In this document: piece by piece, positions 14,528-23,773 of the stretch
Layout: the number at the start of each line of letters is the position of its first letter
Numbering within the stretch: position 1 is the stretch's first letter
NCBI GenBank assembly: GCA_015654615.1
Contig: JAATGN010000224.1
Coordinates: forward strand, 1-41,845
Direction of reading: 5' to 3'
Source: Rhodospirillales bacterium
GTDB taxonomy: Bacteria; Pseudomonadota; Alphaproteobacteria; Rhodospirillales; Magnetospirillaceae
DNA length: 41,845 nucleotides
Notes under the pieces: generated by a model
The model's input: the letters and a program-made list of their open reading frames with translations, nothing else
What the model was told of the DNA's origin: nothing
Database searches by the model: none
Position numbers and translations under genes: made by a program

Positions 14528-15358
14528 ATGAAGATCGCCACCTGGAACGTCAATTCGGTGAAGGCCCGCCTCGCCGCCCTCTTGGACTGGCTGCGGACGG
14601 CGGCCCCCGATGTCGTTCTGCTGCAGGAAACCAAATGCGTCGACGCCGAATTCCCCAGGCTCGAACTGGAAAGTCAGGGCTGGCACCTGGCCCTGCGTGG
14701 GCAAAAAACCTATAACGGCGTCGCCGTGCTGTCCCGTCTGCCGATCGAGGAAAAGGTGCGGGAACTGGCCGGCGACGGCGGCGAAGCCCGCTATATCGAG
14801 GCAAAACTGGCCAACGGCGTCCGGGTGGCGTCGATCTATGTGCCGATGGGACAATCCACCGAATCCGACCGTTTCCCGGTCAAGCTGGCCTTTCTGGATG
14901 CCATCCGCGAGCGTGCGGCATGGCTGCTGGGACAGGAGGAGCCGGTGGTCCTGGGGGGCGATTACAATGTGGCTCCCGAGGACGGCGACGTCTTCGACGT
15001 CGCCGTCATGGAAGGCCAGGTGCTGTTCCACCCCGAGGAACGCAGGCGGTTCCGCCGCTTGCTCCATCTCGGTCTGACCGATGCGTTCCGCGCCTTCCAC
15101 ACCGAGGCGCATCGTTTTTCCTGGTGGGACTATCGGGCCGGCGCCTGGCCGCGCGATCTGGGCCTCAGGATCGATCATCTTCTGCTGTCGCCGCAGGCGG
15201 CGGATCGATTGGTCGCTTCGGGCATCGACAAGGGACCGCGCGGCAAGGAAAAATGTTCGGATCACACGCCGGTCTGGTGCGAACTCGACGAATCGGGATT
15301 GCCGCGCCGGGACGCGGTGGATCCGGGCCGCGCGCAACATGACAATCGATCAACGTGA
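14528..15358 (+). CDS. xthA: Exodeoxyribonuclease III (AP endonuclease)
   Basis: A 276-residue DNA-repair nuclease of the exonuclease III family. Active-site motifs in order: MKIATWNVNSVKARL (Asn), VLLQETKC (Glu, metal), YNGVAVLSR, YVPMG (Tyr), VVLGGDYNVAP (Asp/Asn), and the C-terminal DLGLRIDHLLLS and CSDHTPVW (Asp-His pair). It removes 3' blocking groups and cuts at abasic sites in base-excision repair. An open frame extends upstream to 14336, but homology begins at the ATG at 14528. No good Shine-Dalgarno is seen; a short overlapping frame (ATG 14515 to TGA 14530) may couple translation. Confidence 0.95.
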   Translation: MKIATWNVNSVKARLAALLDWLRTAAPDVVLLQETKCVDAEFPRLELESQGWHLALRGQKTYNGVAVLSRLPIEEKVRELAGDGGEARYIEAKLANGVRVASIYVPMGQSTESDRFPVKLAFLDAIRERAAWLLGQEEPVVLGGDYNVAPEDGDVFDVAVMEGQVLFHPEERRRFRRLLHLGLTDAFRAFHTEAHRFSWWDYRAGAWPRDLGLRIDHLLLSPQAADRLVASGIDKGPRGKEKCSDHTPVWCELDESGLPRRDAVDPGRAQHDNRST

Positions 15359-15530
15359 GTGGGCAATCAATGTGATCGGACAATCAATATGAACGGTCTT
15401 TGATTATAAAATCGATAAATTTTTATTTATAATAAAACCACGATAGCCCCATATTGGAACCATTTTATTTTGTTGTCATGAATATGACGCAAAAGCTTCA
15501 AATGAATTTCACCCAGCCCAGTCTGCGGAC
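15341..15530. promoter_or_regulatory. AT-rich leader with tandem 17-bp repeats before the STAS-MCP pair
   Basis: The DNA turns AT-rich after xthA. GGCAATCAATGTGATCG (15362-15378) and GACAATCAATATGAACG (15379-15395) are tandem copies with three mismatches, and a diverged third copy lies at 15341-15360. A TATAAT box is at 15428-15433 without a clear -35 partner. Short frames here look non-coding. It probably carries the promoter of the STAS-chemoreceptor operon. Confidence 0.45.
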
Positions 15531-15614
15531 TTGCTTATTTTGTGCTCCGGTCAGCCGTTGCCTCGACTCGTTGCCGAGCCCCGGCCCGACCCTCTTTCTA
15601 TCGTGGAGCATTCC

Positions 15615-15911
15615 GTGGAATACCAGATCAGGGATACCGGTTCGGCGCGCGAAGTGACGTTGCGCGGCCGGCTGACCTTCGACGGCAACGAACATTTCCG
15701 CGCGATCGTCGATCGTCTGTCCGAGCAGCCGCACCGACCGGTGAATGTCGACGTCTCCCAGCTGGATTTCATCGATTCGGCCGGTCTCGGCATGCTGCTT
15801 CTGCTGAAAGAGGCGATCGAAGGGCACATAACGCTGCAAGCACCGCAGGGCCAGGTGAAGCGGCTTTTGGCTGCGTCCCACTTCAACACCCTGATGCCGA
15901 TCGTCGGCTGA
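15615..15911 (+). CDS. STAS-domain protein (anti-sigma-factor-antagonist type)
   Basis: A 98-residue single-domain STAS protein. VDVSQLDFIDSAGLGMLLLLKEA contains the family DSAGL motif, whose Ser is the phosphorylation site in SpoIIAA-like antagonists. An open frame reaches back to a TTG at 15531, but that extension is not STAS-like. The GTG at 15615 has GGAG five bases upstream and gives the usual length. The next gene, a chemoreceptor, starts 15 bp after this stop, so the pair is an operon. STAS partners usually act through partner-switching kinases/phosphatases, none of which are nearby. Confidence 0.85.
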   Translation: MEYQIRDTGSAREVTLRGRLTFDGNEHFRAIVDRLSEQPHRPVNVDVSQLDFIDSAGLGMLLLLKEAIEGHITLQAPQGQVKRLLAASHFNTLMPIVG

Positions 15912-15926
15912 GCAAGGAGCATGTCG

Positions 15927-18011
15927 ATGACCGAGGGCGTCAAGGCTTCCACCGCCGATTCCCTGCTGGGACGCGGCTCGAGCGCCGGGCAAGCCGAATG
16001 GTTCGGCGGAATGGCCTGGCTGCGCGCCTGGCAGGACGGCAGCTTTCCTTTGCTGTCGAATATTCCGGTGGGCCGGCGGATCCATCTTTTGCTGCTGCTG
16101 GCGCTGATCGCCTCCGCCGTCTTCGGCCTGGTCTCGATGCAAGGCGAACGCAAGATTTCGCAGGCCATGGCCGAGCAGGAGTCTTATCGCCGGCAAGGCG
16201 ACCTCGTCGCCGACGTGCGGGCCGAGGCGCTGGCCATGCAGACCCTCGAACAGGAATTCCTGCGCACGCGCCAGCCCGAAATGGCCGAGGCGCATCGCAA
16301 GTCCGCCGCGCTGATGTCGTCTTATGTCAAGGAACTGGCCGCCCTGCCCACCGCCCGCCCGGTCGCCCGCGAGGTCGACGCCTTGACCAAGCAATTGGCC
16401 GCCCTGTCGCAACAGTTCGAGACCGTGGTGGCGACCGAGGAGAAGCTCGGCCTGACCGAAGACGCCGGCCTGCGCGGAGCCTTGCGCAAATCGGTCAAGG
16501 CGATGGAGGACGAGCTGAAGGTCTGGCCCAATCTCGACGCCTTGTGGAACAAGATGCTGGGGATGCGCCAGGCCGAAAAGGATTTCATGCTCTACGGCGG
16601 CGATGAACATCTGGGCAGGCATCGCAAGTTCAGCATGGAGTTCGATCTGAAGATCGACGGATCGGGCTTGCCGGCCTCGACCGCCGAGGGATTCCGCACC
16701 TTGCTGGCCTCCTATACGGCCGATATGGCCGCCTTCGCCGAAACCTCGACCGACCTCGGCACCGAAGTCGAGGCGCTGCGCAGCCAAATGAACACGCTGA
16801 AGCCGTTGATCGGCACCCTGTTCGGTTACGCCCGCGACGGATCGGCCCGGGCCAGCAAAGAGCAGATGGACACCCGCGCCGCCATCAACCGCCACACCGA
16901 GATGGCCGGCGCCCTGGCCTTGCTGGCATTCTTCCTGATGTCGCTCCTGCTCTCGCGCAGCATCGTCGCGCCCCTGCGACTGATCGAGGACACCATGCGC
17001 CGGCTGGTCGGCGGCGAGCATGCGGTCGCGGTTCCGGGCACCAGCCGCAAGGACGAAATCGGCGACATGGCGCGGGCCGTCGGCATCTTCAAGGAAAACG
17101 CGCTGGCCATGGTGGCCCTGCAACAGGAACACGATGCCCTGATGCGGCGGGCCGAGGAGGAAAAGCGCACGGCCATGGCCGACCTCGCCGATCAATTCGA
17201 AAGCACGGTAAGCGGCGTGGTCGACAAGGTTTCCAAGGGCTCGCTCTCGATCGCCGAAACGGCGCGGCGCATGGCGAACCGCGTGAGCCATGCCGGAGAG
17301 AGCCGGTCGCTGCAGGTGGCCGAAGCGGCGGAAAAGGCCGATAACAGCGTGCGGGCGGCCCGCGAGGCCGCCGCCGAACTGACCGGCTCGATCACCGAGG
17401 TGACCCGCCTGATCGGCGAATCCTCGGCCATTTCCAAGGGCGGTGAAGAGGAACTCGACCAGGTCGACCGCCGGGTCGTCGAATTGACCGCCGCCACCCG
17501 GGAAATCGGCGCCGTCCTCGAATTGATCAACAAGATCGCCCAGCAGACCAATCTTCTGGCCTTGAACGCCACCATCGAGGCGGCGCGCGCCGGAGAGGCC
17601 GGACGCGGTTTTGCCGTGGTGGCCGGCGAAGTCAAGAATCTGGCCGATCAGACGGCGCAGGCGACCGGCAAGATCAGCGGCCAGATCAATGCCATCCGCC
17701 AGGCGGCCGACGGCACCGCGCAAATGGTCGGCAGCATCGGCGCCACCATCCGCCGCATGGCCGAAATCACCACCTCGGTCAATGGGGCGATGACCCGGCA
17801 GGCCAGCGCCACCGATCGCATCGGTCATTGCGTCGACATCGTCAGCACCGACAGCCGGACGGTCGCCGAGGGCGTCGTCGAGGTCACCCAATCGGCCGCC
17901 AGCTATTGCGGTTCGGCCGTTCGCGTCCTGTGGGCGGCCAATGACCTGAGCGAGCCGGTCCAAATTCTTCGCCAGGAGGTCGAAGCCTTCCTGGCCCGGG
18001 TCCGCGCATAG
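15927..18011 (+). CDS. Methyl-accepting chemotaxis protein (HAMP and MCP signalling domains)
   Basis: A 694-residue inner-membrane chemoreceptor. About 50 cytoplasmic residues precede the first membrane helix ([17 protein letters not shown]). A long helical periplasmic domain of about 250 residues follows, with the segment [11 protein letters not shown], suggesting a helical bimodular (HBM-type) sensor. The second helix ([14 protein letters not shown]) leads into HAMP ([15 protein letters not shown]...[16 protein letters not shown]) and the signalling domain with the conserved tip [20 protein letters not shown] and [16 protein letters not shown]. The ATG at 15921 is only one base after AAGGAG, so the ATG at 15927 is preferred. 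It would signal through CheW/CheA; the ligand is unknown. Confidence 0.92.
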   Translation: MTEGVKASTADSLLGRGSSAGQAEWFGGMAWLRAWQDGSFPLLSNIPVGRRIHLLLLLALIASAVFGLVSMQGERKISQAMAEQESYRRQGDLVADVRAEALAMQTLEQEFLRTRQPEMAEAHRKSAALMSSYVKELAALPTARPVAREVDALTKQLAALSQQFETVVATEEKLGLTEDAGLRGALRKSVKAMEDELKVWPNLDALWNKMLGMRQAEKDFMLYGGDEHLGRHRKFSMEFDLKIDGSGLPASTAEGFRTLLASYTADMAAFAETSTDLGTEVEALRSQMNTLKPLIGTLFGYARDGSARASKEQMDTRAAINRHTEMAGALALLAFFLMSLLLSRSIVAPLRLIEDTMRRLVGGEHAVAVPGTSRKDEIGDMARAVGIFKENALAMVALQQEHDALMRRAEEEKRTAMADLADQFESTVSGVVDKVSKGSLSIAETARRMANRVSHAGESRSLQVAEAAEKADNSVRAAREAAAELTGSITEVTRLIGESSAISKGGEEELDQVDRRVVELTAATREIGAVLELINKIAQQTNLLALNATIEAARAGEAGRGFAVVAGEVKNLADQTAQATGKISGQINAIRQAADGTAQMVGSIGATIRRMAEITTSVNGAMTRQASATDRIGHCVDIVSTDSRTVAEGVVEVTQSAASYCGSAVRVLWAANDLSEPVQILRQEVEAFLARVRA

Positions 18012-18036
18012 GACATAGAGATAGAAAACAGAGTCA

Positions 18037-18100
18037 GTGGCGCCGGCCTCCGCGCCGGCGGGAAAGACTCCGCCGCGCGGCGGGCCGCCGGCCGGTGCGG
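18037..18100. repeat. Nested-palindrome repeat, copy 1 (partial)
   Basis: Begins with GTGGCGCCGGCCTCCG and runs through AAAGACTCCGCCGCG, matching the reverse complement of copy 2 (20161-20235), but the far outer arm is degraded. It lies 26 bp after the chemoreceptor stop. Confidence 0.75.
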
Positions 18101-18249
18101 AACGCGCAATGGCCTCGTTTCATCTCATGGACGGGGTGGTCGGCGACCCCGCCCCCGACAAAAAAACGCCTCTTCATTCTTTCCCTTGGCGGCTCACATC
18201 GCTATGTTCTCCGGACACTCCTTTTCGTCGAACTTCAAGGATTCCGGTC

Positions 18250-20106
18250 ATGCCCGAATATCGCTCCCGTACCTCCACCCACGGCCGCAACATGGCCGGC
18301 GCGCGCAGCCTGTGGCGCGCCACCGGAATGACGGACGGCGATTTCGGCAAGCCGATCATCGCCATCGCCAATTCCTTCACCCAATTCGTTCCGGGGCATG
18401 TGCATCTCAAGGACCTGGGGCAGATGGTGGCCCGGGAAATCGAGGCGTCCGGCGGTATCGCCAAGGAATTCAATACCATCGCGGTCGATGACGGCATCGC
18501 CATGGGGCATGCCGGGATGCTCTATTCGCTGCCGTCCCGCGAGCTGATCGCCGATGCCGTGGAATATATGGTCAACGCCCATTGCGCCGACGCCCTGGTC
18601 TGCATTTCCAATTGCGACAAGATCACGCCCGGCATGCTGATGGCCGCGCTGCGCCTGAACATCCCGACGGTGTTCGTTTCCGGCGGACCGATGGAGGCGG
18701 GCAAGGTCAAAACGGCCGACAAGGTCCATGCCGTCGACCTCATCGATGCGATGATCGTCGCCGCCGACGCGCGCGTCAGCGATGCCGACGTCGCCGAATA
18801 TGAACGCTCCGCCTGTCCGACCTGCGGCTCCTGTTCCGGCATGTTCACCGCCAATTCGATGAATTGCCTGACCGAAGCCTTGGGATTGGCCCTGCCCGGC
18901 AACGGTTCCCTGGTCGCCACCCACGCCGATCGCCAGGAATTGTTCCTTGAGGCCGGACGGACCGTCGTCACCCTGGCCAAGCGCTATTACGAACAGAACG
19001 ACGCCTCGGTGCTGCCGCGCGCCATCGCCAATGTCAAAGCCTTCGAAAACGCCATGACGCTCGATATCGCCATGGGCGGTTCGACCAATACGGTGCTCCA
19101 TCTGCTGGCCGCCGCCCAGGAGGGCGAGATCGATTTCACCATTGCCGACATCGACCGGCTGTCGCGCCGGGTTCCCCATCTGTGCAAGGTGGCGCCCAGC
19201 GTGTCCGACGTTCATGTCGAGGATGTCCATCGGGCCGGCGGCATCATGGCGATCCTCGGCGAATTGGACCGGGCCGGTCTGTTGAACCGCGAGGTCGGAA
19301 TGGTGCATGCCTCCAGCCTGGAGGCCGCTCTTGGGCAATGGGACGTGCAGCGCTCGAAGGATCCGGACGTGCAGACCTTCTATCGGGCGGCGCCGGGCGG
19401 CGTGCGGACCACCGAGGCCTTCAGCCAATCCGTCCGCTATGACGCCCTGGACACCGACCGCGCGACAGGGGTGATCCGCGACATTGCGCATGCCTACAGC
19501 AAGGACGGCGGCTTGGCCGTGCTGTACGGCAATATCGCCCTCGAAGGCTGCATCGTCAAAACGGCCGGCGTCGACAAGAGCAATCTGGTGTTCTCCGGTC
19601 CGGCGGTGATCTGTGAAAGCCAGGACGAGGCGGTGGCCAAGATCCTGGGCGGCGACGTCAAGGAAGGCGACGTCGTCCTGGTCCGCTATGAAGGGCCGAA
19701 GGGGGGGCCCGGCATGCAGGAAATGCTCTATCCGACCAGCTATCTGAAAAGCCGCGGCCTGGGCAAGGCCTGCGCCCTGATCACCGACGGACGCTTCTCC
19801 GGCGGCTCCTCGGGCCTGTCGATCGGTCATATTTCCCCGGAAGCCGCCGAGGGCGGGGCCATCGGACTGGTCGAAGCCGGCGACATCATCGACATCGACA
19901 TTCCGAACCGGACGCTCTCCGTCAGATTGACGGCCGAACAGCTGGAGGCCCGGCGAAGCGCCATGCAGGACCGCGGCGCCAAGGCATGGAAGCCGGTCAG
20001 CCGGCAACGGCACGTCTCGCAGGCCCTGCGCGCCTACGCGGCGCTCACCACCAGCGCCTCCAGAGGCGCCGTGCGCGACGTCAGCCAAGTCGAGGCGGCC
20101 GATTGA
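18250..20106 (+). CDS. ilvD: Dihydroxy-acid dehydratase
   Basis: The 618-residue cytoplasmic enzyme that dehydrates 2,3-dihydroxy-isovalerate and 2,3-dihydroxy-3-methylvalerate in valine/isoleucine biosynthesis. Iron-sulfur cysteines are seen in [10 protein letters not shown] and [41 protein letters not shown] and the C-terminal [23 protein letters not shown] are also family hallmarks. The frame is open upstream to 18037 only because of the repeat; the ATG at 18250 gives the conserved [20 protein letters not shown] start. It is monocistronic and followed by repeat copy 2. No leader attenuator or riboswitch was recognised. Confidence 0.97.
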   Translation: MPEYRSRTSTHGRNMAGARSLWRATGMTDGDFGKPIIAIANSFTQFVPGHVHLKDLGQMVAREIEASGGIAKEFNTIAVDDGIAMGHAGMLYSLPSRELIADAVEYMVNAHCADALVCISNCDKITPGMLMAALRLNIPTVFVSGGPMEAGKVKTADKVHAVDLIDAMIVAADARVSDADVAEYERSACPTCGSCSGMFTANSMNCLTEALGLALPGNGSLVATHADRQELFLEAGRTVVTLAKRYYEQNDASVLPRAIANVKAFENAMTLDIAMGGSTNTVLHLLAAAQEGEIDFTIADIDRLSRRVPHLCKVAPSVSDVHVEDVHRAGGIMAILGELDRAGLLNREVGMVHASSLEAALGQWDVQRSKDPDVQTFYRAAPGGVRTTEAFSQSVRYDALDTDRATGVIRDIAHAYSKDGGLAVLYGNIALEGCIVKTAGVDKSNLVFSGPAVICESQDEAVAKILGGDVKEGDVVLVRYEGPKGGPGMQEMLYPTSYLKSRGLGKACALITDGRFSGGSSGLSIGHISPEAAEGGAIGLVEAGDIIDIDIPNRTLSVRLTAEQLEARRSAMQDRGAKAWKPVSRQRHVSQALRAYAALTTSASRGAVRDVSQVEAAD

Positions 20107-20130
20107 GCCGATCGCCATGACGGTGTCCGG

Positions 20131-20262
20131 CGGCCGCCCCGCTCTGGATGAAAAGGAATAGTGGCACCGGCCTCCGCGCCGGTGTCCGCCGCTTCGCGGC
20201 GGAGTCTTTTTCACCGGCACGGAGGCCGGTGCCACTTTTTATTCAGGACGGGTCGGCTGCCG
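20131..20262. repeat. Nested-palindrome repeat, copy 2 (complete)
   Basis: Core 20161-20235: the outer arm GTGGCACCGGCCTCCG pairs with CGGAGGCCGGTGCCAC, and inside lies a second hairpin TCCGCCGCTTCGCGGCGGA. The palindrome continues into both flanks: TTTTTATTCAGGACGGGTCGGC on the right mirrors a looser CCGCCCCGCTCTGGATGAAA on the left. The right arm is followed by TTTTT, so it could also terminate ilvD transcription. Convergent to the ABC ATPase gene. Confidence 0.85.
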
Positions 20263-20328
20263 ACCATAAATCCGCGTCCATCCGTCGATCGATAAATCCT
20301 ACCGGCGCGTCCGGTGGGCTCGAACGGC

Positions 20329-21174
20329 TCAGTCGCCGGTCGCCAGCAACTCTTCGGAACGGGTCTGTTCCTCCATCACCAGATGGGACAGGTCGCGCTT
20401 CAGGCGGTTGAAGGCGGCGCTGCTGGGGTCGCGCGGATGCGGCAAATCGACCATCAGGTCGCGCTTGATGGTCCCCGGGCGATAGGTCATCACCACGATA
20501 CGATCCGACAGATAGAGCGATTCCTCGATCGAATGCGTGACGAAAACGATGGTCTTGCCGAATTCCTGCCAGATCCGCAGCAATTCGTCCTGAAGAGTGC
20601 GCCGGGTCAGCGAATCGAGCGCTCCGAAGGGTTCATCCATCAGCATGGCCGGCGAATCGAGGGCCAGAACGCGGGCGATCGCCACCCTTTGGCGCATGCC
20701 GCCGGACAGATCCTTGGGGTAGCGATCCCGGAATTCGGCCAGCCGCAGTTTTTGCAGCAACATATCGACCCTCGCCGCGGCGATCTGCTTCGGCACGCCC
20801 TTGACGTCCAGGCCGAAGGAGATGTTCTTCGCCACGCTCATCCAGGGAAACAGCGCATATTCCTGAAAAACCATGCCGCGATCGGGCCCCGGCCCGCTCA
20901 CCGCATGTCCATTGACCAGAATCCGCCCGGAGGTCGGCGCCTCGAAGCCGGCGATGGCGTTGAGCAAGGTCGATTTGCCGCAGCCCGACGGGCCCAGCAG
21001 GCTGACGAACTGTCCCGCCGGAATTTCCAGATCGATATTCCTCAGCGCCTCGACCAGGCCGCGCGGAAAGACCTTGCCGACCCCCTTCACGCTGATCTCC
21101 GCCTGCCCCGACCCGTCCCGAACGGAGGCCGGAACCGGATGATTGGCCGACAGGGCGAGATCGACGTCGGTCAT
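20329..21174 (-). CDS. ABC transporter ATP-binding protein (nitrate/sulfonate/taurine type)
   Basis: The 281-residue cytoplasmic ATPase of an SsuB/TauB-type importer. Walker A GPSGCGKSTLLNAIAG, Q-loop MVFQEYALFPW, signature LSGGMRQRVAIARVLA, Walker B PAMLMDEPFGALD and H-loop FVTHSIEE are all intact. The C-terminal tail with RDLMVDLPHPRD is typical of the group. The ATG at 21174 lies four bases after the permease stop; a GTG at 21195 overlapping the permease gene is possible but lacks a ribosome-binding site. It is the last gene of a three-gene minus-strand operon (binding protein, permease, ATPase). Confidence 0.92.
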   Translation of the reverse strand: MTDVDLALSANHPVPASVRDGSGQAEISVKGVGKVFPRGLVEALRNIDLEIPAGQFVSLLGPSGCGKSTLLNAIAGFEAPTSGRILVNGHAVSGPGPDRGMVFQEYALFPWMSVAKNISFGLDVKGVPKQIAAARVDMLLQKLRLAEFRDRYPKDLSGGMRQRVAIARVLALDSPAMLMDEPFGALDSLTRRTLQDELLRIWQEFGKTIVFVTHSIEESLYLSDRIVVMTYRPGTIKRDLMVDLPHPRDPSSAAFNRLKRDLSHLVMEEQTRSEELLATGD

Positions 21175-21178
21175 TTCC

Positions 21179-22000
21179 TCAGCTCTCCAGACCACGATGC
21201 CATTTGAGCAGAACCCGGCTGAGGCGGCTCATCGCCACATCGATCCCCAACCCCAGAACGCCGATCGAAAACATCCCGGCGATGATCTTGTCCGACCAGA
21301 AATATTCCCGCGCCTCCAGGATGCGGAACCCCAGACCGCTGTTCACGGCGATCATCTCGGAAACGATGACCACGATGAAGGCGGTGCCCATGCCGATGCG
21401 CGCCCCGGTCAGGATATAGGGCGTGGCGGCCGGCAGCATGATGCGGGTGAACATGGTCCAGGGCCGCACCCCGAGATTGCGGGCGGCGCGGATATAAATA
21501 CCGTCGACGGTCTGCACGCCGGTGACGGTGTTCATCAGCACCGGAAAAAAGGCGCCGATGGAAATCAGGAAGATGGCCGGCGGATTGCCCAGGCCGAACC
21601 ACAGGATCGACAGCGGGATGAAGGCGATCGGCGGAATCGGCCGGAAAATCTGCACCAGGGGATTGAGCAGGCCGAAAATCTGTTTGTTGGCCCCCATCAA
21701 AAGTCCGAGCGGCAAGGCCAGGCCGCCACCGATGGCGAATCCCGCGAACACCCGCATCAGGCTGGCCACCGCGTCGTTCGGCAATTCGCCGGAAAGGACC
21801 CAGGCGACCCAGGAACCGTCCGCCGGCCGATAGGCTTCCAGCGGCGCCAGATAGGCCCACCAGCGCGCCAGGACGGCCAGCGGCGACGGCAGAATTTGGC
21901 TGTTGACCAGTTGCAGCGAAACCAGGGACTGCCAGAAAGCGACCACCAGCAGCGGCACGGCAACGCCGCGCAGAAAATCGCGCCACCATTCCCGCCGCAT
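21179..22000 (-). CDS. ABC transporter permease (SsuC/TauC type)
   Basis: A 273-residue inner-membrane permease with about six hydrophobic segments. The cytoplasmic coupling-loop motif around AARNLGVRPWTMFTRIMLPAATPYILTGARIGMG matches the EAA loop of sulfonate/nitrate/taurine permeases. It starts 10 bp after the binding-protein stop and runs straight into the ATPase gene. Together they form a complete importer; substrate identity is left open because no desulfonating oxygenase or nitrate gene lies nearby. Confidence 0.91.
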   Translation of the reverse strand: MRREWWRDFLRGVAVPLLVVAFWQSLVSLQLVNSQILPSPLAVLARWWAYLAPLEAYRPADGSWVAWVLSGELPNDAVASLMRVFAGFAIGGGLALPLGLLMGANKQIFGLLNPLVQIFRPIPPIAFIPLSILWFGLGNPPAIFLISIGAFFPVLMNTVTGVQTVDGIYIRAARNLGVRPWTMFTRIMLPAATPYILTGARIGMGTAFIVVIVSEMIAVNSGLGFRILEAREYFWSDKIIAGMFSIGVLGLGIDVAMSRLSRVLLKWHRGLES

Positions 22001-22010
22001 TCCCGCCTCC

Positions 22011-22982
22011 CTATTGCACGCCGGCCGCCGCCTTGCCCTTGGCCAGCAGATCCAGCTTGACCCAATCGGCCGCCTTCGGCGGGTTGCTCATCCGTCCCAC
22101 CCCGTATTTCTCCATCAGATCGGTGGTGATCTGCACATGCTCGACGGGCAGGTCGTAGGTGAAGGCGGCGTTGTCCATGGCGTCCTTGTAATCGTCTTCG
22201 CTGATCTGCCCCTTGAACATCTGTTCGCGCACATAACTCATCGCCAAGGATGGTTTGGCGAGGAAGGTCGCGGTCGCCTCGACGAAGCAGGCGATCAGGC
22301 GCTGCGCGACGTCCGGCTTTTCCTTATAGAGCTTTTCCGTGATCACCAGGACCCGGATGGGCTCGCCCATCGGCGTGTCGTAGGGCTTGTCGATCTCGGC
22401 GCCGAAACCCTTGTTGATGGCTTGCGACGACTGCGGTTCGGATTGGCTCATCGCGTCGATTTCCTTGGACATCAGGGCCTGGTTGAGGTCGGCGTAAGGC
22501 AGATAGACGATCAGCACATCCTTGCCCGGCTTGTCGGACCAGGTCAGGTTGTATTTGGCCAGTTCGGCGAACAGCAGCAACTCCTGGGCGCCGCCCCGCG
22601 GCACCCCGACTTTCTTGCCTTTCAGCCCTTCGATGCTGTTGATGGCCAGATCCGACCGGCCGACGATTCGCGCCCCGCCTTTGGCGAAGCCGGCCACCGC
22701 ATAGATGGCCGCCCCGCCGGCCCGCCCGGCGATGGCCGCATCGAGCGCGCTGGCCGCGACGTCGATCTCGCCGGCCATCACCGCCGGCATGATGTCGAGG
22801 CCTTTCGGAAAGACCTTCTCGTCGATCTTCAGGGAATATTTTCCGGCGATTTCCTTCATATAGGAGACGGCGCCGTAGTGGGCGAATTTCAGATTTCCCA
22901 ATCGAACGAGATCATCGGCCTGAACCGCCGAGGCTGAAAACAGAACAAAAAGGAAGATGGAAAGAAGACGAATTGGACGCAT
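22011..22982 (-). CDS. ABC transporter substrate-binding protein (SsuA/THI5/NMT1-like)
   Basis: A 323-residue periplasmic binding protein of the nitrate/sulfonate/taurine class. The signal peptide LLSIFLFVLFSASAVQA is cleaved before DDLVRLG. Family-typical segments include FPKGLDIMPAVMAGEIDVA, GLKGKKVGVPRGGAQELLL and ALMSKEIDAMSQSEPQ. An open frame reaches to 23078, but the ATG at 22982 follows GGGGAG at the right distance and starts the signal peptide. First gene of the importer operon. Ligand not predictable from the sequence; thiamine-precursor, aromatic sulfonate or nitrile-derived ligands occur in this superfamily. Confidence 0.9.
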   Translation of the reverse strand: MRPIRLLSIFLFVLFSASAVQADDLVRLGNLKFAHYGAVSYMKEIAGKYSLKIDEKVFPKGLDIMPAVMAGEIDVAASALDAAIAGRAGGAAIYAVAGFAKGGARIVGRSDLAINSIEGLKGKKVGVPRGGAQELLLFAELAKYNLTWSDKPGKDVLIVYLPYADLNQALMSKEIDAMSQSEPQSSQAINKGFGAEIDKPYDTPMGEPIRVLVITEKLYKEKPDVAQRLIACFVEATATFLAKPSLAMSYVREQMFKGQISEDDYKDAMDNAAFTYDLPVEHVQITTDLMEKYGVGRMSNPPKAADWVKLDLLAKGKAAAGVQ

Positions 22983-23076
22983 GAGCGTGCTCCCCGGCGG
23001 ATTCTTGTTATCGTCCGATAGCTTCTTGAAAGAAGTGGGGGCGGGAATGGAAATAGCAAGCCGCTGGAGAGCATGC

Positions 23077-23099
23077 AAAAAAGCGCCGAACCGGCGCTT
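23077..23099 (-). terminator. Intrinsic terminator downstream of the 23136-23498 gene
   Basis: On the minus strand: AAGCGCCG, loop GTT, CGGCGCTT, then a six-T run. It is a compact 8-bp stem, 37 bp past the stop of the small gene, and separates it from the ABC importer operon. Confidence 0.88.
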
Positions 23100-23135
23100 G
23101 GTCTTATCCGCCGGCCTTCGGCGCGGGCCCTGGCC

Positions 23136-23498
23136 TCACAGCCCTATTTTGGAATGGTAGGGTTCGATGCCCTGCCGGGCGGCGAGGCAGCGGACGATCA
23201 GCTTCGACAGCGGATAGGTCGAGGTCTTGAAGGCCAATCGGATCGTCGAGCCGGTCTGCTCGACGACGCTTGCCACCGCCTCGATTCCGGCCTCCAACCG
23301 CGCCTGGCCGTCCTTGTCGACCGGATAGAGCGTCAGATCGACGTCGTCCGGGACGCGGGCGCCGAAGGTCTCGATCTTGACCGTCTCGAGGGTGAGATCC
23401 AGGGCAGGCGCCATATGACCGCAGATTTTCACCATCAAACCGAATGTCGGCACCGCCTTCGAATATCCCGCCGGAGAAATATTAAAAGATTTATTCAT
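23136..23498 (-). CDS. Conserved-looking small protein of unknown function
   Basis: A 120-residue soluble protein, not recognised. No signal peptide or membrane segment is seen. It has mixed alpha/beta character with regular acidic/hydrophobic alternation (LDLTLETVKIETFGARVPDDVDLTLYPV) and the C-terminal segment RLAFKTSTYPLSKLIVRCLAARQGIEPYH. It looks like a real gene: it has its own canonical terminator and an AT-rich upstream region. GGGGAGGTG lies 13 bases before the ATG at 23498, rather far; an internal ATG at 23435 (MVKICGHMAPALD) is an alternative start. Confidence 0.6.
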   Translation of the reverse strand: MNKSFNISPAGYSKAVPTFGLMVKICGHMAPALDLTLETVKIETFGARVPDDVDLTLYPVDKDGQARLEAGIEAVASVVEQTGSTIRLAFKTSTYPLSKLIVRCLAARQGIEPYHSKIGL

Positions 23499-23633
23499 AA
23501 AATCACGATAACACCTCCCCAGGACACAAAAAAGATTCTCTTTGTAAACATTATGTAAGATTTATTTTCGCTATTCATCCTGCACACGGAAGAAGTGCAC
23601 ATCGCCACACGGGCAAGAGGCATTTTATTACTA

Positions 23634-23773
23634 TTAGAGCGCGATGCCTTAAATCGGCATCACGCTCCGGCTTTTCTTGATGTCCCTCGCCGGGCGTGCA
23701 CCGCCGCGCGCTTGGCCGCGGCCTCAATGGCCGCTGGAGCGGCGTGCGTCAGATTTGACGCACGCCGCTCTAA
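23634..23773. repeat. Two REP-like hairpins beside the insertion sequence
   Basis: Hairpin A pairs GAGCGCGATGCC with GGCATCACGCTC (about 23637-23667). Hairpin B is a perfect 15-bp stem GAGCGGCGTGCGTCA / TGACGCACGCCGCTC with loop GATT (23737-23770). Both begin GAGCG and end CGCTC. The insertion sequence starts directly after hairpin B, sharing its CTAA edge. A similar AGAGCGCGATGG fragment follows lutC at 4327. Confidence 0.75.

Noticed and set aside
18012..18249. Attenuator or riboswitch in the ilvD leader
   Set aside because: No leader peptide rich in Val/Leu/Ile and no paired terminator/antiterminator; the space is largely repeat copy 1.
18235..20235. Long minus-strand frame opposite ilvD
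   Set aside because: Antisense shadow of a very clear ilvD; the start lies inside the repeat at 20161.
20329..22982. Calling the importer ssuABC or tauABC
   Set aside because: Family fits, but no sulfonate monooxygenase or taurine dioxygenase is near and binding-protein specificity cannot be read from sequence.
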